DNA of 13,688 nt from Candidatus Aenigmatarchaeota archaeon (GTDB lineage: Archaea > Aenigmatarchaeota > Aenigmatarchaeia > PWEA01). Location: positions 1 through 13,688 of the forward strand of contig PWFY01000031.1 in NCBI GenBank assembly GCA_003554235.1, given 5' to 3'. Position 1 is the stretch's first letter, and the number at the start of each line of letters is the position of its first letter. Shown one piece after another: positions 13,212 to 13,688 of this stretch. The translations under genes were made by a program, and so were the position numbers. A model generated the notes under the pieces. The model saw nothing but the letters and a program-made list of their open reading frames with translations. It made no database searches and was not told where the DNA came from.

Positions 13212-13688
13212 ATGAAAGAGCTTGAGGAAAAGCTGAAGAAAAGTATCGAAGACTATTTAGACTGCGAGGTCAGGCTGGAAGTTTCAGAAAGCCCCGGTCA
13301 CGGAGACTACTCCACAAACGCTTGCCTGAGAGAAGCCAGTCGAAAGGATATGAAGCCGTACAAACTGGCCGAGGAAGTCGCTGAAAAAATAGAAGATAAA
13401 GACATGGAGCATATCCAAAAGATAGAAGCAGCAGGACATGGATTTTTAAACTTTTTTCTCGACAGACAAAGTTACTCGGAAGCTGTTGTCAAAAAAATAA
13501 CCGACCAGAGCCAAAAATACGGTTCCATGGCTATAGGTAAAAACAGAAACGTGGTTATAGACTACTCTTCTCCTAATATAGGTAAGCCTCTACACATCGG
13601 ACATCTGAGGTCGACGATAATAGGTGACTCGATCTGCAGGATACTTGAATTTGCAGGATATAGATCCATTGGAATAAACCACCTGGGC
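13212..13688 (+). CDS. argS: Arginyl-tRNA synthetase, N-terminal part (3' truncated by window end)
   Basis: The frame is open from ATG 13212 to the window end, giving 159 residues of a class I synthetase that charges tRNA-Arg. The ArgRS-specific N-terminal domain appears first (MKELEEKLKKSIEDYL..., with GHGDYSTNACLREA and IEAAGHGFLNFFLD). The catalytic Rossmann domain then begins at VVIDYSSPNIGKPLHIGHLR, with HIGH at residues 128-131, followed by STIIGDSICRILEFAGY. This is the typical ArgRS segment around the ATP-binding site. The KMSK-like loop and anticodon-binding domain lie beyond the window. No Shine-Dalgarno is obvious. It follows the CCA-adding enzyme by 42 bases, placing two tRNA-maturation functions side by side. 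Confidence 0.95.
   Translation, partial: MKELEEKLKKSIEDYLDCEVRLEVSESPGHGDYSTNACLREASRKDMKPYKLAEEVAEKIEDKDMEHIQKIEAAGHGFLNFFLDRQSYSEAVVKKITDQSQKYGSMAIGKNRNVVIDYSSPNIGKPLHIGHLRSTIIGDSICRILEFAGYRSIGINHLG

Noticed and set aside
1..13688. CRISPR arrays, insertion sequences, transposases, integrases and tRNA or rRNA genes
   Set aside because: No regularly spaced repeats, terminal inverted repeats with a recombinase gene, or RNA gene signatures were found on reading both strands by eye.

Overview
The window reads as a compact archaeal chromosome. A transcription factor B gene, a class I (archaeal-type) CCA-adding enzyme, a KH-less archaeal CPSF-like nuclease, archaeal Trm1 and clear TATA-like boxes about 26-30 bases ahead of several start codons all point to Archaea. 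Gene density is extreme, and many proteins are rich in Glu, Asp and Lys, which would suit a small-genome DPANN-type archaeon (nanohaloarchaeal or a relative). That placement is inference only: the window has no rRNA.

Layout. 1-379 is the 3' end of an HD-domain exonuclease gene of YhaM type. Facing it, 384-2185 is a tight two-gene minus-strand operon encoding a PD-(D/E)XK nuclease-like protein followed by a PIN-like protein; this pair is the most unusual item here. A 70-residue orphan gene (2473-2685) then meets a minus-strand operon of a NIF3-like metal protein and an aCPSF2-type ribonuclease (2682-4923). Next come serS (5037-6311), a 382-residue orphan (6301-7449), a 187-residue-class orphan (7737-8297), htpX (8280-9161) and trm1 (9246-10313). 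A minus-strand pair follows: TFB and a small four-cysteine protein (10314-11515). After a 250-base AT-rich divergent promoter region the window ends with the CCA-adding enzyme (11766-13169) and the start of argS (13212-13688, running off the edge).

Functionally the recognisable genes form an RNA-centred housekeeping neighbourhood: tRNA charging (SerRS, ArgRS), tRNA 3'-end synthesis, tRNA base modification (Trm1), mRNA processing or decay (aCPSF2, YhaM-type exonuclease) and transcription initiation (TFB). HtpX is the membrane quality-control protease. The unrecognised genes are visibly more AT-rich than these: in hand-counted 60-base rows G+C is 20/60 at 6721-6780, 21/60 at 8041-8100 and 19/60 at 1621-1680, against 30/60 within serS at 5761-5820.

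Two translation-start styles coexist. Operon heads such as serS and the 70-residue gene look leaderless, with a TATA box about 26-33 bases before the start codon. Internal operon genes use Shine-Dalgarno motifs that overlap the previous stop codon. All five tail-to-tail gene junctions are nearly gapless or overlapping. No tRNA, rRNA, CRISPR array, insertion sequence or transposase was seen.
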